Source of the DNA: Euperipatoides rowelli
Taxonomy: Eukaryota > Onychophora > Udeonychophora > Euonychophora > Peripatopsidae
Length of the DNA stretch: 12,030 bases
Reading direction: 5' to 3' (one strand)
NCBI GenBank assembly: GCA_003024985.2
Contig: PXIH01S0008029.1
The notes below the pieces were generated by a model. It was given only the letters and a program-made list of their open reading frames with translations, was not told the DNA's origin and searched no databases. Both the position numbers and the translations under genes were made by a program. This document shows positions 1 through 7,824 of this stretch, piece after piece (the first letter of the stretch is position 1; each line of letters starts with the position of its first letter).

Positions 1-41
1 GAAAATAATAAAGACTGCATTTCAAATAGAAATTAATAATT

Positions 42-108
42 TATGTCGGAAGAGATCCGTTTGTGGATAGAAAATGAACTTTTTCAATGTCGGATAACCT
101 CCGACATA
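42..108. repeat. ATGTCGGA inverted repeat / small hairpin
   Basis: The octamer ATGTCGGA occurs at 43-50 and again at 87-94, and its exact reverse complement TCCGACAT lies at 100-107. The 87-94/100-107 pair makes a perfect 8-bp stem with a 5-nt loop. The outer pair (42-50 with 100-108) is a 9-bp perfect inverted repeat. The copies are more GC-rich than the surroundings. No function is recognised; it may be a transposon remnant or a protein-binding site. Confidence 0.6.
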
Positions 109-180
109 GGATTGGTAAGGGTTAATGATTTATGTATGTATGATAATAAAGACATTGAATTTGTATGTAGGGTGACATGC

Positions 181-312
181 TGGGAAGGCTTCTTTTTGTA
201 GTGGGGTATGATGGGAAGGCTTTTTTTCTCTGCCATGTTTTTTTCTTCTTGAAGTTGTATGGAGTCACTTGTATTTTTTTTCTCTTGAAGTTGTATGGAG
301 TCACTTGTATTT
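181..312. repeat. short tandem duplications (31-bp and 36-bp periods)
   Basis: A 29-bp word starting CTTGAAGTTGTATGGAGTC is repeated exactly at 248-276 and 284-312 (period 36 bp), the copies separated by a T-rich spacer. Just upstream, TGGGAAGGCTT is repeated at 181-191 and 212-222 (period 31 bp). These look like replication-slippage duplications. The short open frame on the opposite strand here only reflects the duplication. Confidence 0.8.
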
Positions 313-519
313 GCTGACTTGTAAGTAATAAATTTGTTCCTGTTAACTTATTTTGATTGAATATTTGTAAGCTACATAATAATTGTCATTTAAACTTCAA
401 GATTGATTAATTTCAATTATCATTAAAAGAGTTCAATACAGTTTGGATGATCATTGTGGGCAAAGCTTCGATTGAAATAGCAAAAATCAAAGTTAACGTA
501 AATTGTAATTGTTTTAAAA

Positions 520-850
520 ATGGATATAAAAGGATATCAAATAGCATAACTGAATGATAGCAACTACTTTATCTGGAGAATGAAAATCGAAAAGCTCCTT
601 CAACGCGAGAAAATTTGCCACACTTACAGACAAGTGGCGGACCAAGGAACAGTGCGCTCGTGCAACGATTGGCCTCACATTAGAGGACAAGGTTTTAGTA
701 ACCATCACAAATTTTAGGACCGCTAAGGCAGTGTGGAGAAGCTTACAACAAAATTATGAGTATAAGGGATTAGCAAGCAAGTTGTTTTGCTCAAGAAACT
801 CTATGGTTCTAGATATGATGACATTCTTATACCAATTACTTTTTACTAGA
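520..850 (+). pseudogene. Ty1/copia retrotransposon GAG (UBN2-type) remnant
   Basis: From an ATG at 520 the frame runs MDIKGYQIA, then a stop at 547, then continues in the same frame with NYFIWRMKIEKLL, the usual N-terminal pattern of copia-type GAG proteins (a short N-terminal stretch followed by N-Y-x-x-W). After a +1 frame change near 626 it reads DKWRTKEQCARATIGL, then LVTITNFRTAKAVW, which is the core of the gag-polypeptide UBN2 domain. A third frame near 780 gives LLKKLYGSRYDD. At least one stop and two frameshifts make it non-functional. No zinc knuckle, integrase, reverse transcriptase or LTR is seen nearby, so this is an isolated GAG fragment. In the intact family GAG forms the virus-like particle around element RNA. 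The family call rests on motif memory and word order. Confidence 0.75.
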
Positions 851-2661
851 CTATTAAAGTAAATGTATAGAATGTAAAAATAATCAAGGAAATAATGATT
901 AATACTGTTATGTTAAATTTAAACGTTTTAAAATGAAATTTATCAAAAGTTTTATTTTATTTAATTCTATTACCGTAATTACAATTTCTTATAGTTATTT
1001 TAAGTTAAGATTTCAATTTGATTATAATTGAAATTTTTGTCTTTATTTTAAAATGTGTTTTGGAAATGGAGAAGAATTGTTTTGGCTACTAAATTTTAGT
1101 AAATCATCATTTTAATTCTTTCGTGCCATTTCATTTTTGTTATTTTAAATTGATTCTCGATGATTTTGTTGCAATATGCTAATCTATGTCATAAAATAAG
1201 ATATTATTCGATAAAGAAAAAAAAAGGTATTTTTGTTGGTCTCCAAATAAAGAAAATAATGAATGATAAGTAGAGATATGAAAATTTAGCATAATTTTGC
1301 TATAAAATATCAATGTTATCTATTTTCCATAAAACGTTAAATTTTAAATTTTATTTTTCTAAAATTGATTCCTTAAAATTAAAGATCAAGGTATTTGAGA
1401 CTGTAAAAATTGAACGAATTCATGCATCAATGAAGTACAGAATATGAAAAGAAAGAAATAGCTGAACATAATATAAAATATGCCTTAAATATAGTTCAAA
1501 ATAAAATTTCAAAGACACCATGTAAAAAAACACAATTTATATACAGTATAACAGTGTTGAAAAACTCATATTTATTATTTATAAATTTTACACATTGCTA
1601 AATAATTATTTAATAAATGCAAAATTTGGGTTACTTAATGATACATTTTGAAAATATAAATGATAAAAATATATATCCCTAATGATAAAGTATTAGATGA
1701 TACTTTAAATCTAACTCAACTAGCTGCATGAAACACCTTGAAAGTAGTATTTCAAAATTTATTGGGTAATATCAAGGAATCAAATTATATTTAACTGATT
1801 AATGAGCCCTTGAGATTTTTNTAATTATGAGATGTACCGGTAATGTCTTTAAGAATACACCTTTTGCATTCCCATTTGATTTTTTCCCCCAACCAATATA
1901 GACAATGTCAATGATGAGCTAGGTGAATGGTTTTCCAAGACATTTCTACAATGAAAAACATTGTTCTGGGCAAATAAAATCCACTTAGGTTTGAAAATTC
2001 ACTTAGAACATTGCTCAGGGAAACTTACGATGTCTCATACAAGTGAAAACATCAACAAAAATTTTTTAAAACTTTAAAATTTTGTCCTTTTTTATGTCTT
2101 GATTTCTTTAATTTCTCTATTTTATTAAAATGCAAATACCTGAAATTAAGGTTACTTCTATAACCAGAATCAAAAAATCTTAGAATTAAACTATTTAATT
2201 AAAAAAAAAAATCATTGCTGACTGTACAATTATCCTGACAAGATGTTTTATCAAATGAAGATGTTTTAAACTAATGGTGGTCAATATGCCACACATTCTC
2301 CTATCTATTAATTGAAAAACTTGCAAACTTCATCATTACATGAAAATCACAACATGGAGGTGAAAAATAATTTAACAACATAAGCCCCTTACTTAATAGA
2401 CAAATATTACAATTTGTTTGTATTACAATTTATCTTTTATATCATTATGAAATCATTATATAATACAGTCTATATCTGGTCTACAAAATGTCTGAACTCA
2501 ACAGTAGTTCGCACAAACAATCCTCATTGCATGCGATTTCAAGGCAGCACAACAAAACACCCACAGCTAACCTTGAATTTCAACAAAAATCAATAAAGCA
2601 TTTGTTTTAGATCTTTATGCCAACAAACTGTTCACACATTATAAGAAAAGTTTAATCTTAC
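851..2661. other. AT-rich non-coding stretch, no secure gene
   Basis: This stretch is dominated by A/T runs, with stops in every frame. One ambiguous base (N) is at 1821. A weak direct repeat (ACATTGTTCTGGG at 1958-1970, ACATTGCTCAGGG at 2008-2020) is present. A slightly GC-richer patch at 2498-2580 could contain a terminal exon of the minus-strand gene (treated as a finding). No RNA gene or recognisable transposon is seen. It is probably intron or 3' flank of the minus-strand gene. Confidence 0.6.
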
Positions 2662-2710
2662 CTTAGTGGTAAAAATGGTGCCCCATTCGTTAAATTGCCA
2701 TGCACGGAGC
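2662..2710 (-). CDS. internal exon (49 bp) of an unidentified spliced gene
   Basis: On the minus strand a pyrimidine-rich tract ending TTTCTTTCCTCAG (2723-2711) is followed by a 49-bp exon. The exon ends in CTAAG and is followed by GTAAGA (2661-2656), a strong donor. The exon contributes one base that completes the split codon from the exon at 7199-7394 (GG + G = Gly), then 16 codons reading LRAWQFNEWGTIFTTK, with no stop. It ends in phase 0. It is more GC-rich than the surrounding DNA. The encoded peptide is aromatic-rich (W, F, W, F), as in a folded domain, and unlike the Ser/Thr-rich segment before it. I do not recognise the family. The exon call rests on splice signals and on phase agreement with the upstream exon. 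Confidence 0.6.
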
Positions 2711-3489
2711 CTGAGGAAAGAAAAATCGTTTGCACTCATCATGCGGGAAAAAAAAAAAAAGAGCAGCACAGCAAGTCCGGAAAAATGAACAACATTGAAA
2801 ACATATTTATTTTTTTAATTTATTATGTACCGTATTTCTCCACAAAATTATGGAAAGATGATTAAAAATCATGTGTTAAGGGCCTTAGAATACAAAATGA
2901 CTTTAAATTTAAAGGGAAAGGAATTTAATATTCACTATTTATTTTACTTTTAATAATGATGTAGATTGTAGAAAATCTAAAAACAAATAAATTAATCAGT
3001 AAAAGTCAAAGATATTGCATATATTCTTGGCTAAAAAAAAGTTCATTTGTAATACCCAAACACTCAAAGCACTGCCTCCTGGTGCCTATACTACTATTCA
3101 AAAAAATTGAATGAATAAAATTATAATATATTGTACAACTCATTTTTAATATGGCAAAATATTATTATAATGACTTTAGAATTAATATTTGATTGTAAAT
3201 AAATACGGTAGTTACGTTTACAGTTGTAAAATTTTTTTCATATTTGCCAAAGAGAACATTTCATGCTTGATCTCCTGCTCTATCAATGCTATTTAACTAT
3301 TTTTAAATTTTAGTAATCCTAGTTGAAGTATTATTTGAGTGTTAAACATGTCTTGCTTATTTTTACAACAGAAGGAATTATCTGCAGACCTTTCTCAACT
3401 CCTTTCATTAATAAGATGTCTTACTAGCAATCTTATTATTTCCACATTTAGTAATCCTGAATGTCTATATTAAAATATTTTTCATTTCT

Positions 3490-3501
3490 CCCCCCCCCCC
3501 C
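3490..3501. repeat. poly-C run of 12
   Basis: Twelve consecutive C residues sit in otherwise A/T-dominated intron sequence, 44 bp before the left end of the TIR transposon. It is probably a slippage-prone mononucleotide tract, and its length may be an assembly approximation. Confidence 0.85.
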
Positions 3502-3545
3502 AGAGGTCACCACATGTAAGCCTTCTTGTTCAAGGTCTTTATATA

Positions 3546-3581
3546 GGGTGCATTCGCGAAAATATTCTGAACCAGTTCTGA
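3546..3581 (+). repeat. left terminal inverted repeat
   Basis: The TIR starts GGGTGCATTCGCGAAAATA. It pairs at about 75% identity with the right TIR over 36 bp. TTCGCGAA at 3554-3561 is itself palindromic. Confidence 0.75.
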
Positions 3582-3668
3582 GAACTTGTACAAACGTAAA
3601 CAAAGAACAGAGAACTACAACAGGAACTATTTCTTTCACGAACATTCTAAAACTACAATCTAGAACTA
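3566..3668. repeat. left subterminal GAAC/GTTC array
   Basis: About eight GAAC or GTTC words occur in roughly 100 bp, in both orientations, including the inverted pair GTTCTGAGAAC near 3574-3584. Similar dense words fill the right end, so the array is a shared property of the element's termini. The usual interpretation is repeated transposase-binding sites. The number and mixed orientation are striking. Confidence 0.65.
3635..3647. promoter_or_regulatory. heat-shock-element-like triplet TTCnnGAAnnTTC
   Basis: The sequence TTCACGAACATTC is an exact three-unit alternating TTC/GAA array with 2-bp gaps, which is the consensus form of a heat shock factor binding site. It lies within the left subterminal array of the TIR transposon. 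Shorter TTCnnGAA pairs occur in both ends. With so many GAAC/GTTC words present, chance or transposase-site design is an equally good explanation. Confidence 0.25.
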
Positions 3669-3920
3669 GAAGAAGTTATTTACAATGACAAAAGCCTATT
3701 ATATTAAGTGATTAACAGATAAATACTTAATTCATAAATCATAAGAAAAATGGTTTATAGTAGTAGGCTATATACAAAATCATAAACAAATTATATATTA
3801 CATATTTACAGAAAAATTAGATTAAATAATTATAAATCACTGTTGAAACAAAAAGAACTTAAATAAATAAATAAAAAGTCTTATTTTAGTATTAAAAGGA
3901 TAAAAATCCCTTTAAAAAAA

Positions 3921-4118
3921 ATGTCACACTTTGTTTATGCCGAATTATTAAAAAAAATTAATTTGGATGATAGCGATGATGAGATAGTTAATGAAGGTAG
4001 ACAGAGAAAAACCAGAATATATTTTGAGTGTACAATATTCAATTACAATTATAAAGATTTCAATTGCACCTTTTTATTAAGATCTATTGAACATTATAAA
4101 CAAGCAAATAAAAATTAA
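3921..4118 (+). pseudogene. short ORF inside the TIR element, possible transposase N-terminal remnant
   Basis: A 65-codon open frame starts MSHFVYAELLKKI, followed by an acidic DDSDDE segment and a basic RQRKTR segment, then an aromatic stretch. The order (acidic, then basic R-K, then an F/Y-rich segment) loosely resembles the N-terminus of insect HARBI1-like transposases, which are DDE nucleases. It is far too short to be complete, and no DDE residues are visible downstream. It could equally be a chance frame. The evidence is its location within the element and the composition only. Confidence 0.25.
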
Positions 4119-4370
4119 CACCTCGTCAATAATTTTACAGCCGAACACAATTTGAAAATCGACTGAGGAAATTATATCCTCTCATTTTTTTTTGGAATCG
4201 GAAGGGAGCACCTTGCAGTGAATGGATAAAAAAAATTCTAATAACGTAACTCTTTGGTTGACGGGAATTATGTTGAAAGTTTTAGATCAATTCCAATGGG
4301 TTTAATGTATCTATAGCCATCGTAGGCTACATAAAAGCATAAATAGATGCATAAAATTATAAAATACAAT

Positions 4371-4468
4371 CGCCATTAACATTAACCACTAAAAGTCACA
4401 CAGCTAGTCTATAGCTGTGAAATTCCAAGAAGTGGTCACTGGCTAGATTATCAGGTAGACTAATGGCG
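4371..4468. repeat. nested three-arm inverted repeat
   Basis: Three sets of complementary arms nest in order. Outer: CGCCATTA (4371-4378) with TAATGGCG (4461-4468). Middle: ACCACT (4385-4390) with AGTGGT (4431-4436). Inner: CACAGCTA (4399-4406) with TAGCTGTG (4412-4419), around a 5-nt loop. All arms are perfect. The resulting 98-nt structure is interrupted by unpaired segments of 6 to 24 nt. It lies inside the TIR element. It could be a decayed MITE-like palindrome or a folded RNA. Confidence 0.6.
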
Positions 4469-4497
4469 GTAAAAAAAAAAATATTTGAAATTTTTAA

Positions 4498-4546
4498 TCA
4501 TTAAAAAAATGAAAGAAATGTAACATTTTATTACATTTTTTAATGA
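4498..4546. repeat. A/T-rich hairpin
   Basis: TCATTAAAAAAATG (4498-4511) pairs with CATTTTTTAATGA (4534-4546), with a single bulged A. Within the loop, AAATGT and ACATTT are also complementary. The low-complexity composition reduces its significance. Confidence 0.5.
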
Positions 4547-5007
4547 GTATTAGAGCATTTGACAGAACACATCCAAATAAAGGCCTCATATGCTCCCCAC
4601 ATCTGCTGTATAAATAGGTAATGTGTCAGTAATGCTAACGATTTCTAAAAAAAAAAAAAAATAAACATATACTGCAGTACCACAATCATGACAACAAAGG
4701 CATTATTATGTTGTTTCATTTCAAAAAAGATCTGAAAATCAGCGGCAATAGACATGTGATTTCACCTTGTTTGGAAAAAAAAAAGTTTAATATTAAAGAC
4801 GTGAATTTCTTCTTTTATGTTTCAATAATTAATTAATTTGTTATCCTAGTATTAATTCAAAGACTTTTATACAATTAGGCTACTACTATCAAAGCAGATA
4901 ACTAAGCATGACGAAAAAAAATAGTTAATAGCAAATTGCAGAAATCCTGATTGATCATGACAGGCGTTATTTTAAATTCAGATCTAAGATGGTCTTATAA
5001 CTTTTCT

Positions 5008-5028
5008 AAAAAAAAAAAAAAAAAAAAA
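5008..5028. repeat. poly-A run of 21
   Basis: Twenty-one consecutive A residues lie directly before the point where LINE coding similarity begins (5029). It may be the tail of an earlier retroposon, or an A-rich target into which the LINE inserted. Confidence 0.8.
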
Positions 5029-5634
5029 GGCAAAGTATATTAAAGGAAATCGCTGTTCTGTCTTCTATGCAGAGAAAGATCTTTAACAATCTGGTTTTTA
5101 TCTACAAGGTAGTTATCAATAGAAATGATGATAATTTATTTGCTTTGAAATCTAAAATATATGAATCTGCTAATCGATTTGTGATTTTACAGATAAACTC
5201 CAAATCTAATAGATTGAAATGTTCTATCACTCAAAGAAATATTGGGGTTTAAAATGACCTGGATACGTCACTTTTCAAATTTTCTCTTGGTCATTTTAAA
5301 AAACATTTATAGATTTATATTCTATTAAATTTTAATCCCATTGATTTTCAATAACTAAATGAGATGATGTTGATTCAAATTTAACTTATTTTGTACCTTT
5401 CTTTCTATCTAAATGATGTGATAACTGATTTTTTATTTACTTTTTACATTGTAACATTAATAATTTACAATTCCCATTCTTACTGTATTATATTATTTTT
5501 TATTTCATTTTGACTCTATTTTGATGTATATTTTTAGATATAATTGATGTATGTTTCTTGCTATTTACTGATCTTTTACAAGAACTTTTATTCAAGTTCT
5601 TAAACAATAAAGATTGAATTTGAAAATAAATAAA
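5029..5634 (+). mobile_element. 5'-truncated non-LTR retrotransposon nested in the TIR element
   Basis: A C-terminal reverse transcriptase coding remnant (5043-5312) is followed by about 320 bp of A/T-rich 3' UTR. The end is an AATAAA signal (5607-5612) and an A-rich tail GAAAATAAATAAA, typical of Jockey-like elements. The body starts immediately after a 21-A run. No target-site duplication could be assigned with confidence. Because it interrupts the TIR element, it inserted later. Its orientation is opposite to the host gene. Confidence 0.65.
5043..5312 (+). pseudogene. LINE ORF2 C-terminal fragment (Jockey/CR1-like)
   Basis: A single frame reads KEIAVLSSMQRKIFNNLVF and then IYKVV, matching the family pattern L-x-x-I-x-x-L-S-x-x-Q-R followed by F-I-Y-K-V just after the reverse transcriptase domain. 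Further on it reads RNIGV, an internal TAA stop at 5250-5252, then NDLD and FSLGHFKKHL, ending at TAG 5310-5312. In relatives the interrupted position is normally an aromatic residue before N-D-L-P/D, so the internal stop is a point inactivation. No catalytic motif is present because the copy is 5'-truncated. The clade call is approximate. Confidence 0.65.
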
Positions 5635-5883
5635 TGTCTTTTTTTTTTTAATAACATTTCTTTTAATTATTAGATACACGGTATAATCAGTCTTAAAGTT
5701 AAAAACTCGTAACACAGCGAACATCCCGTTAACTAAAAAGCCACTCTAAAAACTTGCTGCATGTAATAAATATCATTTGTTTGATGTTTTATTTCCGATC
5801 TTTTCTATATAAGCTTCTGGATTAAATGTTTTAAATTTATTCATTCTATGTTTACGGCATTTTTCTAATGTCATCATTTTAAA

Positions 5884-6030
5884 GTTCAAGTAGTTCCTGC
5901 TTAGGAGGCAGAACATCTAGAACCTGGTTCTGAGGACTCGGATATAAGTTCTAAGAACTTCACGAACACTCAAGAACTGCTTTCGCGAACAGCTTAGAAC
6001 TGATTCTTTAGTTCAGAACTCGTTCCGAAC
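5884..6030. repeat. right subterminal GAAC/GTTC array
   Basis: About fifteen GAAC or GTTC words fall in roughly 150 bp, in both orientations. They include GTTCTAAGAAC near 5948-5958, then TTCACGAAC, then TTCGCGAAC. The left end of the element carries a smaller version of the same array. Confidence 0.7.
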
Positions 6031-6048
6031 CATTTTGTGAATACGCCC
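6013..6048 (-). repeat. right terminal inverted repeat
   Basis: On the minus strand it reads GGGCGTATTCACAAAATGG and onward, matching the left TIR. Both TIRs run directly into the GAAC/GTTC-rich subterminal regions. Confidence 0.75.
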
Positions 6049-6055
6049 ATAGTAT

Positions 6056-6185
6056 TTCCCCAAGTCTTTTACTCCTAGATTAGCTATTTGTTTCCTATTT
6101 TTTTTTCATTATTTATACTACAGAGGATATTGTATGGTCAATATCCCCTCCCATTCATCCATACTGATTTGGTAAACTTGGGGAA
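6056..6185. repeat. nested inverted repeat flanking the TIR element
   Basis: TTCCCCAAGT (6056-6065) is perfectly complementary to ACTTGGGGAA (6176-6185). Between them GGATATTG (6125-6132) pairs with CAATATCC (6139-6146) around a 6-nt loop. It starts only 8 bp beyond the end of the TIR transposon, so it may predate that insertion. A weak copy of the segment around 6118-6134 appears about 100 bp later (6217-6233). Confidence 0.55.
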
Positions 6186-6310
6186 GTAGTGTTTTAAATA
6201 TTTTTTATAAATTTGACTAAAGAGGGTGTTGTACATCATCCCTATCTGCTTCCCAATACATTTCATTTCACCAAACTATTTAAAAAATTTACATATACTT
6301 TCTCAATTTA

Positions 6311-6500
6311 TGATCCCAGTTTTGGCAACATATGACTTTGTGAGACAAAACAACAAATTTTTCACAGGCTAATATATACTCTCATTAAGGTCCAAGTTTT
6401 GGCAATATTTTCTGTGAAAAAAAAATTTTTTTCACAGACTAACATAAATGCTCATTGTATGGGCCTAATTTTGGCAGCATTTGTTCTTTTGTAGAACTAC
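6311..6500. repeat. degenerate 72-77 bp tandem repeat, ~2.5 copies
   Basis: The anchor TTTTGGCA recurs at 6320, 6397 and 6469, each preceded by a C/G-containing word (GATCCCAG, GGTCCAAG, GGGCCTAA) and followed by a T/A-rich part. In the first two units this ends in TTTTTCACAG, then CTAA and a CTCATT word. The second unit contains a 28-bp near-perfect palindrome at 6411-6438 (TCTGTG, an A/T tract, CACAGA; 13-bp arms, 2-bp spacer). It is probably a decayed minisatellite or tandem piece of a transposon. Confidence 0.65.
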
Positions 6501-7198
6501 AGTTCAATCAATTTCTTTTTTACAGAATGACTAGTGACCACTAAATTAATTTAATAGAAATGGGATCAGTTTATTAAGGTTAGCATTTAAACCTGAATTT
6601 TTTTATTTACTTTGAACAACTCTTGAACTGCTTTTGAATGGTTTTCAACAATGTCAATAATGGAACCTTATTCCTTACTAAATTTTTCTGGAAATTTGAC
6701 CCTTTATATAAAAGTTATTATGTCTATATCTTAAAGGTCGTCAAACTGAATACATATTATTCAACTCTATACCAAATGTTAAAAGCTAGAATTTATACCT
6801 CATAAAAAAACTTTATATAAATTAATTTTTAAACAAAGAAAAAATACTTTGTTTTTCATCAGACCATGATGCAGATTTAGTCATCACATATTCACTCTTC
6901 TCATTTGTTACTTTTACAAAATACCAAATTCCTGATTAAAACAAAAAAGGAGGGCTGAGGAAACATTTTCTCTGGATCCTGGATCAGATAACAATTAGGC
7001 AAATTCATCATTATTATAATCCTACTTAGGTCCAGGACGAGAGAGAAATTTTACCACCACTGTCAACTCATTCCCACACATTATTTTCAAAGTAAAGAAG
7101 TGTGCAAATTACACTTTTCATGAATTGCAATATTACCGCACTTTGGAACAAAGATTATTATTATTAATATTAGATAAATATGAGAATAGTTTACATAC
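6501..7198. other. intron sequence without recognisable features
   Basis: AT-rich intron sequence of the minus-strand gene, immediately downstream of the 7199-7394 exon. Beyond the donor GTATGT (7198-7193) I see no coding segment, RNA gene or clear transposon. Confidence 0.6.
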
Positions 7199-7394
7199 CC
7201 TTCAAAATCTCCAAGAATGAATCTGGCACCTTCTGACGGTGTGCAATTTCCAGAAGTGCTACCAATGCCTTCAGAAGCGGTGCTATGAGACAAGCTGGGG
7301 AGAGAAGTATCACTGCTATCCCGGGCTAAACTGGGCGGAGTTACCACACGTTTATGCAGACCATCTTTGTGAATTGGCATACCATAAACTCCAG
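7199..7394 (-). CDS. internal exon (196 bp) of an unidentified spliced gene, Ser/Thr-rich segment
   Basis: On the minus strand an A/T intron ends in TTTTTTTTTTAG (acceptor AG at 7396-7395). The exon runs to GAAGG and is followed by GTATGT (7198-7193), a consensus donor. It begins with two bases of a split codon, has 64 complete codons without a stop, and ends with two bases (GG) of another. The frame reads GVYGMPIHKDGLHKRVVTPP, then a Ser/Thr-rich part including SSDTSLPSLSHSTASEG, then GARFILGDFE. The Ser/Thr/Pro/Gly composition suggests a disordered, phosphorylatable linker, with a more hydrophobic segment at its end. Base composition is clearly richer in G+C than the flanks. The next exon in this window is 2662-2710, with matching phase. 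I cannot name the protein. The visible upstream in-frame residues (MFINFHLFFLA) are intron. Confidence 0.75.
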
Positions 7395-7824
7395 CTAAAA
7401 AAAAAAGATGAAAATTAATAAACAATCACTACAATGTAAATCAGAATAATCTAAATTGTGAAAGTAGAATTTATTTGACTAAGTTTGAAGGGTGATAGGT
7501 AATCACTAGTTTAGCCACCTCATTAATACTTTTTGGATAAATTTGTACTTGTGTGTATTGATGGGAAGTAATTTTGTCCTAGTCTATAATATATATTTAC
7601 CTATTACATAGATATTTTCAATTAATACAATTGACAGGAAGACATTTAGTTGATAAGTATAAAGGATTCCTGGATTCTAGATAAATGAGACTATTATAAT
7701 GCTGTTCAATGATTATGATGATCATAGAGATGACTATACATGATATACTGTAAGTTGTTGTTTTTACGATGATCAATATCATCATGCAAATAATATTAAT
7801 GATGAACATCAACAATAGCTATTC

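Larger units (their letters stand above)
3546..6048. mobile_element. TIR DNA transposon, PIF/Harbinger-like, decayed (2503 bp)
   Basis: The left end begins GGGTGCATTCGCGAAAA at 3546. The right end, read on the other strand from 6048, begins GGGCGTATTCACAAAA. The first 36 bp of the two ends match at about 27 positions, several mismatches being CpG-type transitions. The element is flanked by ATA on both sides (3543-3545 and 6049-6051), a plausible 3-bp target duplication. GGG-starting TIRs and a 3-bp duplication fit PIF/Harbinger, although TTA/TAA is the more usual target. The interior holds one short open frame (3921-4118) but no intact transposase. About 600 bp of the interior is a later LINE insertion (5029-5634), so the original copy was near 1.9 kb. 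It lies in the large intron between the two host exons. Superfamily assignment is moderate; the TIR structure itself is secure. Confidence 0.7.

Noticed and set aside
122-304. 60-codon minus-strand frame
   Set aside because: It is produced by the 36-bp tandem duplication (repeated TPYNFK words). It shows no independent coding signal.
514-708. Minus-strand 64-codon frame
   Set aside because: It is antisense to the copia GAG remnant, whose plus-strand frames match a known family.
3448-3688. Overlapping frames on both strands at the left transposon end
   Set aside because: They span the poly-C run and the TIR/GAAC array, so they are repeat sequence rather than protein coding.
3546-6048. CRISPR-like or regulatory repeat array from the GAAC/GTTC words
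   Set aside because: Words are too short and irregularly spaced, and the element has transposon TIRs. Nothing prokaryotic is present.
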